Shown: positions 17,994 to 27,666 of the stretch, one piece after another
Numbering within the stretch: the stretch's first letter is position 1
Layout of the letters: every line of letters starts with the position of its first letter
Origin: Marinobacter sp. F4218
GTDB taxonomy: Bacteria; Pseudomonadota; Gammaproteobacteria; Pseudomonadales; Oleiphilaceae
Reading direction: 5' to 3'
Assembly: GCF_019443085.1 (NCBI RefSeq)
Contig: NZ_JAHZIL010000003.1
Location: 2,294,001 to 2,358,000, forward strand
Length of the DNA: 64,000 bases
Made by a program: the position numbers and the translations under genes
The notes under the pieces: generated by a model
The model's input: only the letters and a program-made list of their open reading frames with translations
Told to the model about the DNA's origin: nothing
Database searches by the model: none

Positions 17994-19730
17994 ATGACAT
18001 TGCCACTGGAGACGATTAGCCCAAGCCCGCTGCGTCTGTTGGTTCTTGTCCCGGATTATTCGGATTTTCTGTGGCTCAACGATTTCCTGTCCCGCGATCC
18101 TGAATTTGACCCCGACGCCACCTGGTGCCCGGATCTCATCGATTGTGACGATCTGATCCGCAACGCAAGTTTCGATGTCATTATCTGGGATTGCGTCTTC
18201 CACGGTGGGTCCGAATCCGCCTTTCTGCAGTACCTCGCGGTTGGCAGCAATGAAAAGCCGGTACTGGCGCTGAGTGCCGAACCGGCTGACGAGCGGGCGT
18301 CGGAACTGATTGCCGCCGGCGCCGGGGACTACCTGAGCCGGCAGGCACTCGATCACTGGAGTCTCCGCCGGGCGGTCCGGAGCCTCTGGTTTCGGGGGCA
18401 GCTGGCCGAGTCGGCCCACGGGCAGCTGGGGCGCGACGTCGCCACCGGTTTCATTAACCGGGATCTGTTTTTCGACCGGCTGCAGCAATCGTTGATGCGG
18501 GCAGAGCGGGGCGGCCAGCGCCTGGCGCTGCTGCACCTCAATATCGATGACTTCCGCAGTATCAATGAGTCCTTCGGCTACCAGAAGAGCGACCAGTTGA
18601 TGATGAAATTGGCGGAGCGCCTGCGCCATACCCTTCGGCGGGTGGATTCGTTGATGCGAATTGGCGGCGATGAACTGGCCATCATCGTCGAAAAAGTGGA
18701 AGACTCGCTGGATATTACCCAGATCATTCGCAAAGTGGTCACGATTCTGGATGAGCCGGTGACCATTGACGGCCAGGCCATCGGGGTGAATGCCAGTCTC
18801 GGAGTCGCTACCTTCCCCGAGGCGGGCGACAGCGCCGAGAACCTCATGCGGCGCGCCAACCGGGCCATGTTCGAAGCCAAGCGCGATCCCGGGACCAGTT
18901 ATCGCTTTTACGATCGCCACCTGCACATCTCGGCGGGTTATCAGCTCCGGCTTGAAGCCGACCTGCGCAGTGCCCTCCGGGGCAAGGAATTGGAACTCTA
19001 TTACCAGCCGCGAATTGATCTGGCCACGGAGGAGGTTCGGGGGGTGGAGTGCCTGTTGCGCTGGAACCATCCGGAGCGCGGCCTGGTCGGACCGGACGAG
19101 TTTATTCCGGTCGCGGAACGCAGTGGCCTGATCGTGCCCATTGGCTACTGGGTCATAGAGCAGGCGTGCAAGCGGCTTCAGGACTCGGTGGAGCTGGGCT
19201 TTCCGGGTCTGGTGTTTGCGGTCAATCTGTCGTTTCGCCAATTCCACGACCGCAAGATGACGGAGACTATCTTCCGGATCATCTTCAATGCCAACGTCGA
19301 TACGAGCCTGCTGGAACTCGAACTCACGGAGAGTGCGATGATGCACGATCCGGAATACGCCCGGCGGTGCCTGCGGGAACTGAACCAGCTCGGCATCAGC
19401 TTCGCGCTGGACGATTTCGGCACCGGCTTCTCGTCGCTGAGCAACCTCCAGCATCTGCCCATTTCCCTGGTCAAGATCGACAAGTCCTTCGTGCAGGAGC
19501 TGGGCCAGTCGGCCGACGCGGAACACATCATCCGGGCCATCATCAGCCTGGCCCACAGTCTGCAGATCAGCGTGGTAGCCGAGGGCGTGGAAACCGAGGG
19601 TCAACTGGAATTCCTGCGCCAGCAGCATTGTGATGAAATCCAGGGGTACTATTACGCCCGCCCCATGCCCTGGAACGAGCTTGTTCAATTTCTGCGCAGT
19701 CGCGGACAGGCCGCTTGCCTGCAGCGATAA
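17994..19730 (+). CDS. c-di-GMP turnover protein: receiver-like, GGDEF and EAL domains
   Basis: 578 residues. Residues 1-130 resemble a response-regulator fold. A GGDEF domain follows with GGDEL at 224-228 and an RRVD inhibitory site five residues before it. An EAL domain follows in which the signature reads ECL (352-354) instead of EAL, while the metal-site motifs LELTES, DDFGTG (473-478) and KIDKSFV are intact. Both active sites look usable, with phosphodiesterase activity the safer prediction. No transmembrane segment is seen, so it is probably cytoplasmic. It stands alone between rep and tex. Confidence 0.9.
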   Translation: MTLPLETISPSPLRLLVLVPDYSDFLWLNDFLSRDPEFDPDATWCPDLIDCDDLIRNASFDVIIWDCVFHGGSESAFLQYLAVGSNEKPVLALSAEPADERASELIAAGAGDYLSRQALDHWSLRRAVRSLWFRGQLAESAHGQLGRDVATGFINRDLFFDRLQQSLMRAERGGQRLALLHLNIDDFRSINESFGYQKSDQLMMKLAERLRHTLRRVDSLMRIGGDELAIIVEKVEDSLDITQIIRKVVTILDEPVTIDGQAIGVNASLGVATFPEAGDSAENLMRRANRAMFEAKRDPGTSYRFYDRHLHISAGYQLRLEADLRSALRGKELELYYQPRIDLATEEVRGVECLLRWNHPERGLVGPDEFIPVAERSGLIVPIGYWVIEQACKRLQDSVELGFPGLVFAVNLSFRQFHDRKMTETIFRIIFNANVDTSLLELELTESAMMHDPEYARRCLRELNQLGISFALDDFGTGFSSLSNLQHLPISLVKIDKSFVQELGQSADAEHIIRAIISLAHSLQISVVAEGVETEGQLEFLRQQHCDEIQGYYYARPMPWNELVQFLRSRGQAACLQR

Positions 19731-19785
19731 GCCGCTGTACCTTTCCTCCTTTAATTCGATACCAATCTTATTTTACCGAGGTTGC

Positions 19786-22125
19786 ATGAACAGTATTTCC
19801 AGGCGCATAGCCGAAGAACTTGGCGTACGCGAGCAGCAGGTCAATGCCACCGTCGAACTGCTCGACGAAGGGGCAACCGTTCCGTTTATCGCCCGTTACC
19901 GGAAAGAGGTCACCGGTTCGCTGGATGACAGTCAGCTGCGCAATCTGGAAGAGCGGTTGCGCTATCTGCGCGAGCTTGAGGATCGTCGGTCCACCATCCT
20001 TAACAGCATCGAGGAACAGGGCAAACTGACCGATGAGCTGCGCGCCAGCATCAACGATGCCGATACCAAGAACCGTCTGGAAGACCTGTACCTGCCGTAC
20101 AAGCCCAAGCGTCGCACCAAGGCACAGATTGCCCGGGAAGCCGGACTGGAGCCGCTGGCCGATGCCCTTTATGACGACCCGACTCTGGATCCGGAGGCCA
20201 CGGCGCAGGGGTACCTCAACAAGGACGCGGGTGTGGAGGATACCAAGGCGGCGCTGGACGGCGCCCGCTACATCCTGATGGAACGGTTCGCCGAGGACGC
20301 GGAGTTGCTGGGCAGCCTGCGCGATTTTATCTGGCAGCAGGGCCAATTGAAGGTGTCGGTGATCGAGGGCAAGGAAAACGAGGGCGCCAAGTTCCGGGAT
20401 TACTTCGACCACGTGGAGCCTCTGAAAAAAGTGCCGTCGCACCGGGCCCTGGCCATTCTACGGGGCCGGAACGAAGGTATCCTGGCCTACAACCTTGTGG
20501 TTGGCGACACCGAGGACGATCGCCGACAGCCGCACCCGGCCGAACAGCGCATCGCCGCGCACTGGCATATCCGGGATAACGGCCGGGCGGCCGACAAATG
20601 GCTGTCGGAAGTGGTGCGCTGGACCTGGCGGGTGAAGCTCTCAACCCAGATTGAAACCGACCTGATGGCCCAGGTGCGCGAAGCCGCCGAGACCGAGGCC
20701 ATCAATGTCTTTGCCGCCAATCTAAAAGATCTGCTGCTGCTCGCGCCGGCCGGGCCGCGCCCGACCCTTGGCCTCGATCCGGGTCTGCGAACCGGGGTGA
20801 AAGTGGCGGTGATCGACGGCACCAGTCAGGTGGTGGGCCATGGAGCGATCTATCCCCATGCCCCCAAGAACCAGTGGGACCAGTCCATCGAGCAGCTGGC
20901 GAAATGGTGTCGTGACTACAGGATCGAGCTGGTTGCCATCGGAAACGGCACCGCCTCACGGGAAACCGAGAAGCTGGTCGCCGACCTGTGCAAACGCTAT
21001 CCGGAGCTGAAGCTGGCGCGGATCGTGGTCAGCGAGTCCGGCGCGTCAATCTATTCCGCCTCGGAATTCGCCTCCCGGGAACTGCCGGATCTGGATGTCA
21101 CCATCCGCGGCGCGGTCTCCATTGCCCGTCGTCTGCAGGATCCGCTGGCGGAACTGGTGAAGATCGAACCGAAGTCCATCGGGGTGGGCCAGTACCAGCA
21201 CGACGTTTCCCAGGTTCAGCTGTCCCGCAGCCTCGATGCTGTCGTCGAGGACTGTGTAAACGGCGTGGGCGTGGATCTGAACACTGCCTCCGTGCCGCTG
21301 CTGGCGCGTGTCTCCGGCCTGAACCAGAGCATCGCCCAGAATATCGTGGACTTCCGCAGCCAGAACGGCCTGTTCAACAACCGCAAACAACTGCTGAAAG
21401 TGTCGCGCCTCGGGGACCGCACCTTCGAGCAGGCCGCCGGTTTCCTGCGCATTGCCGGTGGTGACAATCCCCTGGATCGCTCGTCGGTGCATCCGGAGGC
21501 CTACGGTGTGGTTGAGGCCATTGCCGCCAAGAATAATCGCAAGGTGGACGATATTGTCGGCGATTCGGCCTTCCTGCGCGGGCTGAACCCGAGCGATTAC
21601 GTGACTGACCAGTTTGGTGTCCCGACCATCAAGGACATCATCGCCGAACTGGAGAAACCGGGCCGGGACCCACGTCCGGAATTCCGGTTCGCCAGTTTCG
21701 AGGAAGGGGTGGAAACCCTCAGTGATCTGGAGCCCGGCATGGTGCTGGAAGGTTCGGTCACCAACGTCACCAATTTCGGGGCATTCGTCGACATCGGGGT
21801 GCATCAGGATGGGCTGGTGCACATTTCCGCGCTGTCGCATACTTTCGTGAAAGACCCGAGGGAAGTGGTTAAAGCCGGAGACATCGTCAAGGTCAAGGTC
21901 ATGGACGTGGATATCCCCCGTAAACGGATTGCCCTGTCCATGCGTATGGATGACCAGCCAGGTGAGAAAAATGACGGTAAGTCCGCCGGAGCCGGACGTG
22001 GCCGCGCCGACCACAAACCCGGTGGCCGGAACCCGCGGTCCGGTGGTGGGCAAAAACAGCAACAGGGTGCCATGGCCGGCGCCCTGGCCCAGGCCCTGGC
22101 TTCGGCCCGCAAGGATAATCGTTAA
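19786..22125 (+). CDS. tex: Tex family transcription accessory protein
   Basis: 779 residues from the ATG at 19786; the frame is open upstream but that stretch does not resemble Tex. The N-terminal helical region begins [19 protein letters not shown], followed by a YqgF-like RNase-H fold ([20 protein letters not shown]), helix-hairpin-helix motifs ([16 protein letters not shown]) and a C-terminal S1 RNA-binding domain ([20 protein letters not shown]). The last ~50 residues are a Gly/Arg/Gln-rich tail. Tex binds nucleic acid and is linked to transcription and stress survival. gshA starts 68 bp downstream. Confidence 0.94.
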   Translation: MNSISRRIAEELGVREQQVNATVELLDEGATVPFIARYRKEVTGSLDDSQLRNLEERLRYLRELEDRRSTILNSIEEQGKLTDELRASINDADTKNRLEDLYLPYKPKRRTKAQIAREAGLEPLADALYDDPTLDPEATAQGYLNKDAGVEDTKAALDGARYILMERFAEDAELLGSLRDFIWQQGQLKVSVIEGKENEGAKFRDYFDHVEPLKKVPSHRALAILRGRNEGILAYNLVVGDTEDDRRQPHPAEQRIAAHWHIRDNGRAADKWLSEVVRWTWRVKLSTQIETDLMAQVREAAETEAINVFAANLKDLLLLAPAGPRPTLGLDPGLRTGVKVAVIDGTSQVVGHGAIYPHAPKNQWDQSIEQLAKWCRDYRIELVAIGNGTASRETEKLVADLCKRYPELKLARIVVSESGASIYSASEFASRELPDLDVTIRGAVSIARRLQDPLAELVKIEPKSIGVGQYQHDVSQVQLSRSLDAVVEDCVNGVGVDLNTASVPLLARVSGLNQSIAQNIVDFRSQNGLFNNRKQLLKVSRLGDRTFEQAAGFLRIAGGDNPLDRSSVHPEAYGVVEAIAAKNNRKVDDIVGDSAFLRGLNPSDYVTDQFGVPTIKDIIAELEKPGRDPRPEFRFASFEEGVETLSDLEPGMVLEGSVTNVTNFGAFVDIGVHQDGLVHISALSHTFVKDPREVVKAGDIVKVKVMDVDIPRKRIALSMRMDDQPGEKNDGKSAGAGRGRADHKPGGRNPRSGGGQKQQQGAMAGALAQALASARKDNR

Positions 22126-22193
22126 CCGGTTTTCCATCTATCCATCGGCCGGCACCGCTCACGAGGCAGTGTCGGCTGCAGCAGGAGTTCACC

Positions 22194-23753
22194 ATGGCTG
22201 AATCCCGCCATTCCGTTTTTCGTCAGTTCGCCTCCAGCGACTGGCGTGGCTTCCTGAAAGGTGTAGAGAAGGAAGGTCTGCGCGTCGACCGCAACGGCTT
22301 CATCGCCCAGACACCGCACCCGGAAGCCCTCGGCTCGACCCTGACCCATCCACGCATCACGACGGATTACTCCGAGGCCCTGCTGGAACTGATTACGCCG
22401 GTATGCAGCAGCACCGGAGAAATGCTGGAGTCGCTGCGCAATATCCATCGGTTCGTTCAACAGAACCTCGGGGACGAGGTGTTCTGGGCGGCCAGCATGC
22501 CCTGTGAACTGGATGGCGACGCCAGCATTCCCATTGCGGAGTACGGCTCCTCCAACATTGGCCGCCTCAAGCACGTCTATCGCCAGGGTCTGGCAGTGCG
22601 TTACGGCAGGATGATGCAGAGCATTGCCGGGGCTCATTACAACCTCTCGCTACCGGACAGTTTCTGGCAGACCTGGCAGGCGGCGCTGGGCAATGGTCAG
22701 AGCCTGAAGGACTTCAAATCCGACGAATATTTCTGGTTGATCCGCAATTTCCGCCGCCGGAGCTGGTTGTTGATGCTGCTTTTCGGGGCGTCTCCCGCGC
22801 TGGACGCCAGTTTCGTTGCCGGCGTGAATCATGACCTCAGCCGGTTCGACAACCGGACCTGGTATGGCGAGAGCGCCACGTCCCTGAGGATGGGGGATCT
22901 CGGGTACCATAACAACGCCCAGGCCTCCCTCAACATCTGCTTCAACGAACTGAGCACCTACACCCAGACTCTGGACCGGGCAATCCACACGCCCTGGCCG
23001 GCCTACGAAACCATCGGCACCCGCCGGGGCGACGAATTCATCCAGATCAACACCAGCGTGCTGCAGATCGAGAACGAATACTACAGCGCGGTTCGGCCCA
23101 AGCGGACGACCGAGCGTGAGGAAAAACCAATCCAGGCCCTTGAGACTCGCGGCGTGGAATACATTGAAGTGCGTTGCCTGGACCTCGACCCGTTCTCGCC
23201 GGTGGGGGTCAACCAATCCCAGATCGATTTTCTGGACCTGTTCCTGCTCGACTGCCTGTTGACGGATAGCCCGCGGATTGGTGATGCCGAGTGCGAACGC
23301 CTGGACGACAACTACAAGGACGTGGTAGCAAAGGGACGCAATCGGGAGCTCACCCTGTGCCGGGGTGGAACGCGGGTCCCCGTGGGCGAGGCGGCAGCCG
23401 AGGTGTTTGATCAGCTCGAGCCCCTGGCGGATCTGCTGGACAGCTGGAACGGTGGGGAAACCTACCGCAGCGCACTGGCGGCGCAGCGCCGGAAACTGCC
23501 TGAAAACGCGAGTTGGCCGGTGCCTTCCTCCGAGGTGGTGGAGGCAATGCAGCAGTCTGGCCTGGGGCACCGGGATTGGGTGATGGAACAGTCGCGCCAG
23601 CATCAACAGGTTCTCCGTGAGGAAGGGCTTGATGCCGATGTGCTTGCAGCCTTCAGGACCATGACAACGGAATCCCTGGCCGAGCAGAAAGCCATGGAAG
23701 ACGCTGAGAATCAGCCGTTTGGCGATTTCCTGGAGCAGTATCTGAAGTCGTGA
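22194..23753 (+). CDS. gshA: Glutamate-cysteine ligase
   Basis: 519 residues, the length of gammaproteobacterial GshA. Typical stretches are GVEKEGLRVDRNG near the start, the ELITP and FWAASMPCELD regions, and YEFIQ-like DEFIQINTSVLQIENEYY. VRCLDLDPFSPVGV is the substrate-binding end. Catalyses ATP-dependent formation of gamma-glutamylcysteine, the first step of glutathione synthesis. The Shine-Dalgarno AGGAG lies about 8 bp before the ATG. gshB is not in the window. Confidence 0.94.
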   Translation: MAESRHSVFRQFASSDWRGFLKGVEKEGLRVDRNGFIAQTPHPEALGSTLTHPRITTDYSEALLELITPVCSSTGEMLESLRNIHRFVQQNLGDEVFWAASMPCELDGDASIPIAEYGSSNIGRLKHVYRQGLAVRYGRMMQSIAGAHYNLSLPDSFWQTWQAALGNGQSLKDFKSDEYFWLIRNFRRRSWLLMLLFGASPALDASFVAGVNHDLSRFDNRTWYGESATSLRMGDLGYHNNAQASLNICFNELSTYTQTLDRAIHTPWPAYETIGTRRGDEFIQINTSVLQIENEYYSAVRPKRTTEREEKPIQALETRGVEYIEVRCLDLDPFSPVGVNQSQIDFLDLFLLDCLLTDSPRIGDAECERLDDNYKDVVAKGRNRELTLCRGGTRVPVGEAAAEVFDQLEPLADLLDSWNGGETYRSALAAQRRKLPENASWPVPSSEVVEAMQQSGLGHRDWVMEQSRQHQQVLREEGLDADVLAAFRTMTTESLAEQKAMEDAENQPFGDFLEQYLKS

Positions 23754-23864
23754 CCGCCGGTTTCACAGCCGGTTCGGACCTGACTCACAGAATCTGAACA
23801 AAAGTTTGTCAGTCCCCGGGTCTGCTGTTAGCTTTTGTTACCAAAGGAGCAAGGAGATATTGTC

Positions 23865-24077
23865 GTGGCAAGGGACATGAAGCTCGGTTGGGACGTGGAA
23901 GCACTGAACAAGGCATACCGCCAGGGATATATGGCGGCCTCCATGGGCATGGATAAGACTCGATGCCCCTATCGGGGCGAGGTGGTTATCGCGGCCTGGG
24001 AGGCGGGCTGGGACGACGCCGATCACGCCGTGCAGCGGGACCGGTCCGGCGACGACCTGTTTTCCCGGATTGCCTGA
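23865..24077 (+). CDS. Ribosome modulation factor-like small protein
   Basis: 70 residues from the GTG at 23865, which has AAGGAG eight bases upstream; a TTG ten codons earlier lacks such a site. The core AYRQGYMAASMGMDKTRCPY ending in AWEAGWDDA matches the pattern of E. coli RMF (HQRGYQAG, K-x-x-CPY, W-x-x-GW). RMF dimerises 70S ribosomes into inactive 100S particles in stationary phase. The charged tail after the core is longer than in E. coli RMF, and the N-terminus is less basic, so it may be a divergent paralogue. Confidence 0.75.
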   Translation: MARDMKLGWDVEALNKAYRQGYMAASMGMDKTRCPYRGEVVIAAWEAGWDDADHAVQRDRSGDDLFSRIA

Positions 24078-24095
24078 CCCCGGTTAAGCCCCAAG

Positions 24096-24536
24096 CTATT
24101 TCTGCACGACGAATTCCGTGAACAGTACACCGGTGATGCTTTCGCCGGTCTGCTGCTCTTCCAGTACCTGATTGATCCGCGTTTTCGCCTCGTCCCGCAA
24201 GGCCTGCTGCCCGGCCGTAGCGGTCAGCTGATCCACATCGGTCTGTTCACCAAACAGCATCACCAGCTCGTGACGCAGTCTTGGCATGTGCGCTTCGACT
24301 GCTGGCCGGGCGCCGGTGCTGGCCACCCTGAGGCTCACCGAGGCTTTCAGGTAGGTGACCTTGTTGCCTGGCATGCCGACGTGCGTCACGAAGGGCGGAT
24401 CCATGGCGATGTAATCGGTAATGCCCGCCTCCTCGACAACCTCTTCGTCCCTGGGCTCTTCCGCGTGCAGCGATGCGGCGCCAAACGAACACAGGAAAAA
24501 CAGCAAAGTCAGAACGGGTTTTGGCTGAAGTCTCAT
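24096..24536 (-). CDS. FliL-like flagellar basal-body-associated protein
   Basis: 146 residues with an N-terminal signal peptide or anchor (LLFFLCSFGAASLHA). A FliL domain follows, with the pattern YIAMDPPFV, YLKASVSLRV and a C-terminal VLFTEFVVQK. FliL sits around the stator and supports motor torque. The gene is isolated from any flagellar operon and probably encodes a second, dispersed FliL-like protein, as in Pseudomonas. It converges with the RMF-like gene, 18 bp away. Confidence 0.82.
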   Translation of the reverse strand: MRLQPKPVLTLLFFLCSFGAASLHAEEPRDEEVVEEAGITDYIAMDPPFVTHVGMPGNKVTYLKASVSLRVASTGARPAVEAHMPRLRHELVMLFGEQTDVDQLTATAGQQALRDEAKTRINQVLEEQQTGESITGVLFTEFVVQK

Positions 24537-24659
24537 AGGCTTGAAGTTGTTGATGGTTTAGGGTTTAGTGGCGAGTCAGCAGTGACGTCGCCGTTCGGAC
24601 CGAGAATAGCAGGCCCGGTGCGTGGATGCAGTTTCAATTGATCAAACCGAGGTGTTCTT

Positions 24660-25166
24660 TTGACTAGTAGGTGGGTGTTCGGACTAATTTTTGTGGTGTG
24701 TGCCGGGTTATTGGGCGTCGCGTTCTACATGGAGCATGTGATGGGGCTGGAGCCCTGTCCGTTGTGCTGGCTGCAGCGTTTCGGGTTCATGGGCGCCGGA
24801 CTGGTCAGCCTGCTGGCGGTACTGCACGGTCCGACAGGGTTCGGGGTCCGTATCTACGGTTTGTTACTGGCTCTGACGGCCGGCGCTGGCCTGGGCGTGG
24901 CAGGCCGGCAACTCTGGCTGCAGAGTCTGCCAGCAGACCAGGTGCCCGCCTGCGGCCCCTCGGTGGATTACATGCTGGAGGTGCTGCCGTTTTTTGAGGT
25001 ACTTTCGACTGCCCTTAAAGGGACGGGCGATTGCGCCGAAGTGGTCTGGCGCTTCATGGGATTGAGCATTCCGGGCTGGACAGCGGTGTTCTTCAGCCTG
25101 CTGGTGGTTGCCGGGTTGGTCCTGCTGTTTCGACAGCCAAAACCGCGAAACTGGATTGCCGGCTGA
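24660..25166 (+). CDS. dsbB: Disulfide bond formation protein B
   Basis: 168 residues from a TTG start with GAGGTG upstream. Four membrane helices are visible. The quinone-proximal pair is C33 and C36 (EPCPLCWLQR) and the second periplasmic pair is C98 and C125. R40 follows the first pair as in E. coli DsbB. Reoxidises DsbA and passes electrons to quinone. It is adjacent to the Rsd/AlgQ gene, an arrangement also known in Pseudomonas (dsbH/algQ, recalled). Confidence 0.93.
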   Translation: MTSRWVFGLIFVVCAGLLGVAFYMEHVMGLEPCPLCWLQRFGFMGAGLVSLLAVLHGPTGFGVRIYGLLLALTAGAGLGVAGRQLWLQSLPADQVPACGPSVDYMLEVLPFFEVLSTALKGTGDCAEVVWRFMGLSIPGWTAVFFSLLVVAGLVLLFRQPKPRNWIAG

Positions 25167-25268
25167 AACGGTTGCGGCGGACCGCAGGCATGGGGTAAGT
25201 TGAAATCCACCTGACAAGAAACGAGACCGAGACAGAAGATCCGGGTTACCGATTGGAGAACAGGCGCC

Positions 25269-25748
25269 ATGTTGGAAAATTGCCGAAATGCCAGGGAACG
25301 TTGGGGCGGCGTCAGCGAGCTCATTGATCGCTGGCTCAAAGAACGTCAGGAATTGCTGGTCCATTACTGTGAACTGTCCGGGGAGAGTGATTTTTCCCAG
25401 ACCGAGGCCCTGAAAGAAAAGTTTGTGCGTCTGTGTGAGGTTCTGGTGGATTACGTGTCTACCGGCCATTTCGAGATCTACGAACAGCTGGTCCGGGAGG
25501 CCCGCGAGTTCAACGATGGCGGCCTTGAGCTGGCTGCCAAGGTCTACCCGCGAATCGAGCAGACCACCGAGGTGGCGTTGAATTTCAACGATCGGTTAGA
25601 CGGTCGTGAACTGTCTGAGCAGGATATCAAGTCTTTGTTCGACGAACTGTCGAAGCTGGGTGAAACCCTGGAAAGCCGCTTCGAAATGGAAGATTTTCTG
25701 ATCGAACACCTGCACAACGTGCATGCGGGCAAGGTGGCGTCCGCCTGA
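25269..25748 (+). CDS. rsd: Rsd/AlgQ family anti-sigma-70 regulator
   Basis: 159 residues, all-helical. Starts with the family pattern MLENCRNARERWGGVSELIDRWL, then VLVDYVSTGHFEIYEQL and a C-terminal FEMEDFLIEHLH. Rsd binds region 4 of sigma-70 and lowers housekeeping transcription in stationary phase; the Pseudomonas orthologue AlgQ (AlgR2) affects alginate and virulence genes. The presence of algZ/algR elsewhere in the window fits that lineage. Ended by a strong bidirectional terminator. Confidence 0.9.
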   Translation: MLENCRNARERWGGVSELIDRWLKERQELLVHYCELSGESDFSQTEALKEKFVRLCEVLVDYVSTGHFEIYEQLVREAREFNDGGLELAAKVYPRIEQTTEVALNFNDRLDGRELSEQDIKSLFDELSKLGETLESRFEMEDFLIEHLHNVHAGKVASA

Positions 25749-25774
25749 TCACGTCGCCCACGCGCCAGGGCAAA

Positions 25775-25814
25775 AAAAAAGCCTCAGCACCGGTAACCGG
25801 ACTGAGGCTTTTTT
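25775..25814. terminator. Bidirectional intrinsic terminator
   Basis: The stem GCCTCAG (25781-25787) / CTGAGGC (25802-25808) is flanked by A-run and T-run, with an inner CCGGTAACCGG palindrome in the loop. It ends rsd (plus) and the FKBP gene (minus). Confidence 0.92.
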
Positions 25815-25826
25815 GATGGCTGCGGG

Positions 25827-26558
25827 TTATTCCGAAGCGGCGTCTTCGTCTGCCTGCGGGTTGATGTCCAGCAGTTCAACATCGAAGACCAGGGTCTCGT
25901 TCGGACCGATGGCGCGGTTGCCGCCCGGGCCGTAGGCGAGTTCGGACGGAATGTAGAGCTTGTATCGGGCACCTTCGTTCATCAGCTGCAGACCTTCAGT
26001 CCAGCCAGGAATGACCTGGTTCAGGGCAAAAGTGACCGGCTCGCCCCGTTCGCGGGAGCTGTCGAAAACCTCACCGGACAGCAGTTCGCCTGTATAATGG
26101 ACCTGCACGGTATCGGTGGCGCCAGGCTTCTCGCCGGAACCCTCTTCGAGAACCTCAAACTGCAGGCCTGAATCGGTGGTCTCCACTTCCTCGCGGTTGG
26201 CGTTTTCAGCCAGGAAAGCTTCGCCGGCCTCTTTGTTCTTCTGGGCCAGCTCTTCCATCTGCTGGGACTGCTTCTGCTGCATCTCCTGCTGATAGGCCAT
26301 CAGCGCCTGCTGAATTTCCTCGCGGCTCATGCGCTGGGCTTCTTCATCACCGGCGTGGCCATGCTGGATACCCTGGAGGAACTGGTCCATCTGCAGGTCC
26401 GGAAGATCATTGCTCATACGTTCACCGAGCACCAGTCCCATACCGTAGCTGACTTTCTGGTCGGTGGATTCCAGTTTCGGCTCTTCCGGGGTTTCCGGCG
26501 GAGTTGAGCAGCCAGCGACGATGCCGGTCATTGCCAGCGCAAGCAGTGTTTTCTTCAT
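25827..26558 (-). CDS. FKBP-type peptidyl-prolyl isomerase, lipoprotein
   Basis: 243 residues. The signal sequence ends in the lipobox VAGC with Cys16, so the protein is lipid-anchored. An FkpA/Mip-type N-terminal dimerisation region with a long Q/E-rich helix (about 75-130) is followed by a complete FKBP domain (VQVHYTGELLSGEVFDSS, IPGWTEGLQLMNEG, YKLYIPSELAYG). Catalyses cis-trans isomerisation of proline bonds during folding of envelope proteins. Ribosome-binding site AAGGATG precedes the ATG. Single gene between a terminator and an unrelated operon. Confidence 0.9.
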   Translation of the reverse strand: MKKTLLALAMTGIVAGCSTPPETPEEPKLESTDQKVSYGMGLVLGERMSNDLPDLQMDQFLQGIQHGHAGDEEAQRMSREEIQQALMAYQQEMQQKQSQQMEELAQKNKEAGEAFLAENANREEVETTDSGLQFEVLEEGSGEKPGATDTVQVHYTGELLSGEVFDSSRERGEPVTFALNQVIPGWTEGLQLMNEGARYKLYIPSELAYGPGGNRAIGPNETLVFDVELLDINPQADEDAASE

Positions 26559-26682
26559 TGCTTCATCCTTTGACGTATGTGCAGGGGCGCTTGCCCCGAA
26601 AGGTGTATGTCAGAACGCAGAAGGTAACGGGTTCTGGCGGCAGTTGCCACTGAACATGTGTTAAGAAACCGGACGGTTCTGG

Positions 26683-27066
26683 TCAGCTGCCGTTAACGCC
26701 GGCAGTCGGGCCCAGCGAGAAGGGGGCCCTGTAGGGCGACTGCCAGTCGGTTTCCGGGTCCGCGGCATGGTTCCGAGACAGTTCCTTTTCCGGACGTTCG
26801 ATAGCCAGCGTGTTCCATGGGCCATTGGCCGGTGGCTGGTCTGCATAGTGCCAGCTACCGTCGGTGTCCTGCCATTTGAACACGATGTCGGGTCCGTCCG
26901 TTGTTATCGGAGATGGAACCAGGCCCTCAAAGGCCGGGATCTCCGGCTGTGTCTCTTCGGCGACCGGCTCGGAAACCTGTTCCGGAGCGTTGAGGCCAAA
27001 GAAAATCAGCAACAGCAGCAGGCCCAGGGCCGGGAACGAGAGCCGGATAAGCCATTTCATCATCAT
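26683..27066 (-). CDS. Membrane-anchored protein with a DUF4124-like segment
   Basis: 127 residues. A single hydrophobic helix at about 6-24 anchors it, followed by an acidic linker. The segment FKWQDTDGSWHYADQPP matches the DUF4124 pattern (W-x-D-x-x-G-x-x-H-Y-x-D-x-P). The function of this family is unknown; members are envelope proteins. Its start overlaps the stop of the upstream gene in an ATGA, so the two are translationally coupled. Confidence 0.75.
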   Translation of the reverse strand: MMMKWLIRLSFPALGLLLLLIFFGLNAPEQVSEPVAEETQPEIPAFEGLVPSPITTDGPDIVFKWQDTDGSWHYADQPPANGPWNTLAIERPEKELSRNHAADPETDWQSPYRAPFSLGPTAGVNGS

Positions 27067-27620
27067 GGCTGGAATTCTCCCTTGGAGACGTCGGCCAGCG
27101 CACCGGCCAGTGTATTCAGTAAAGGCTCCACACTTCCGGCATCGACCGTTGTGGGGGCGGCAGCCTCAAGATTCGCATGGATCAGATGTTCGCGTCCGTG
27201 CATATCTCCGGTTTCCGGGTTGTTGGTCATCAGTGTCTGCCAAGCCAGTGCCAGTTCGATGCGTTCCGCGTCCAGCTCCAGGCCAGCGACGCCCTGTCGC
27301 AGTTTGTTCAGGTCCGTACTTGCCTTTGGAAGCAATTTCCGAACGGTTCGCAAGGCACCGGTTACATGATTGCGCCACTCTGTTACCGTAGCGTCCTCTG
27401 AGCCAGTATACGTTCGGCCGTTCAGCGCCAACCACGAGGCACACAGGATTCGGGTAACGCTCCAGCCCTGAAATTGCAGTGCCAGGCAGGCTTCCTGAAC
27501 GCCCGCCTTTTGCCAGAACGTGAGAGCAAAACGCCATAACGGGCTATCTGGTTCCAATTGTTCTGGAATTTTCAGGTGTTCTGCCGGGATTTCGGTGTGG
27601 CTCTCGGGTAAAACCGGCAT
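27063..27620 (-). CDS. TIGR02444 family protein
   Basis: 185 residues from the ATG at 27620; an in-frame ATG at 27668 would add 16 residues and overlap the divergent ABC-F start. The pattern SPLWRFALTFWQKAGVQEACL with GWSVTRILCASWLA matches the conserved gammaproteobacterial TIGR02444 family, which has no assigned function. It appears cytoplasmic and helical. Coupled to the downstream DUF4124-like gene by an ATGA overlap and divergent from the ABC-F gene. Confidence 0.75.
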   Translation of the reverse strand: MPVLPESHTEIPAEHLKIPEQLEPDSPLWRFALTFWQKAGVQEACLALQFQGWSVTRILCASWLALNGRTYTGSEDATVTEWRNHVTGALRTVRKLLPKASTDLNKLRQGVAGLELDAERIELALAWQTLMTNNPETGDMHGREHLIHANLEAAAPTTVDAGSVEPLLNTLAGALADVSKGEFQP

Positions 27621-27666
27621 GACAACCAAGCCTTCTCTCACAACTGTACGTTGATAAAATGAACTC

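Noticed and set aside
23804..23833. Promoter of the RMF-like gene (TTGTCA, 16 bp, TTAGCT)
   Set aside because: The -10 match is poor.
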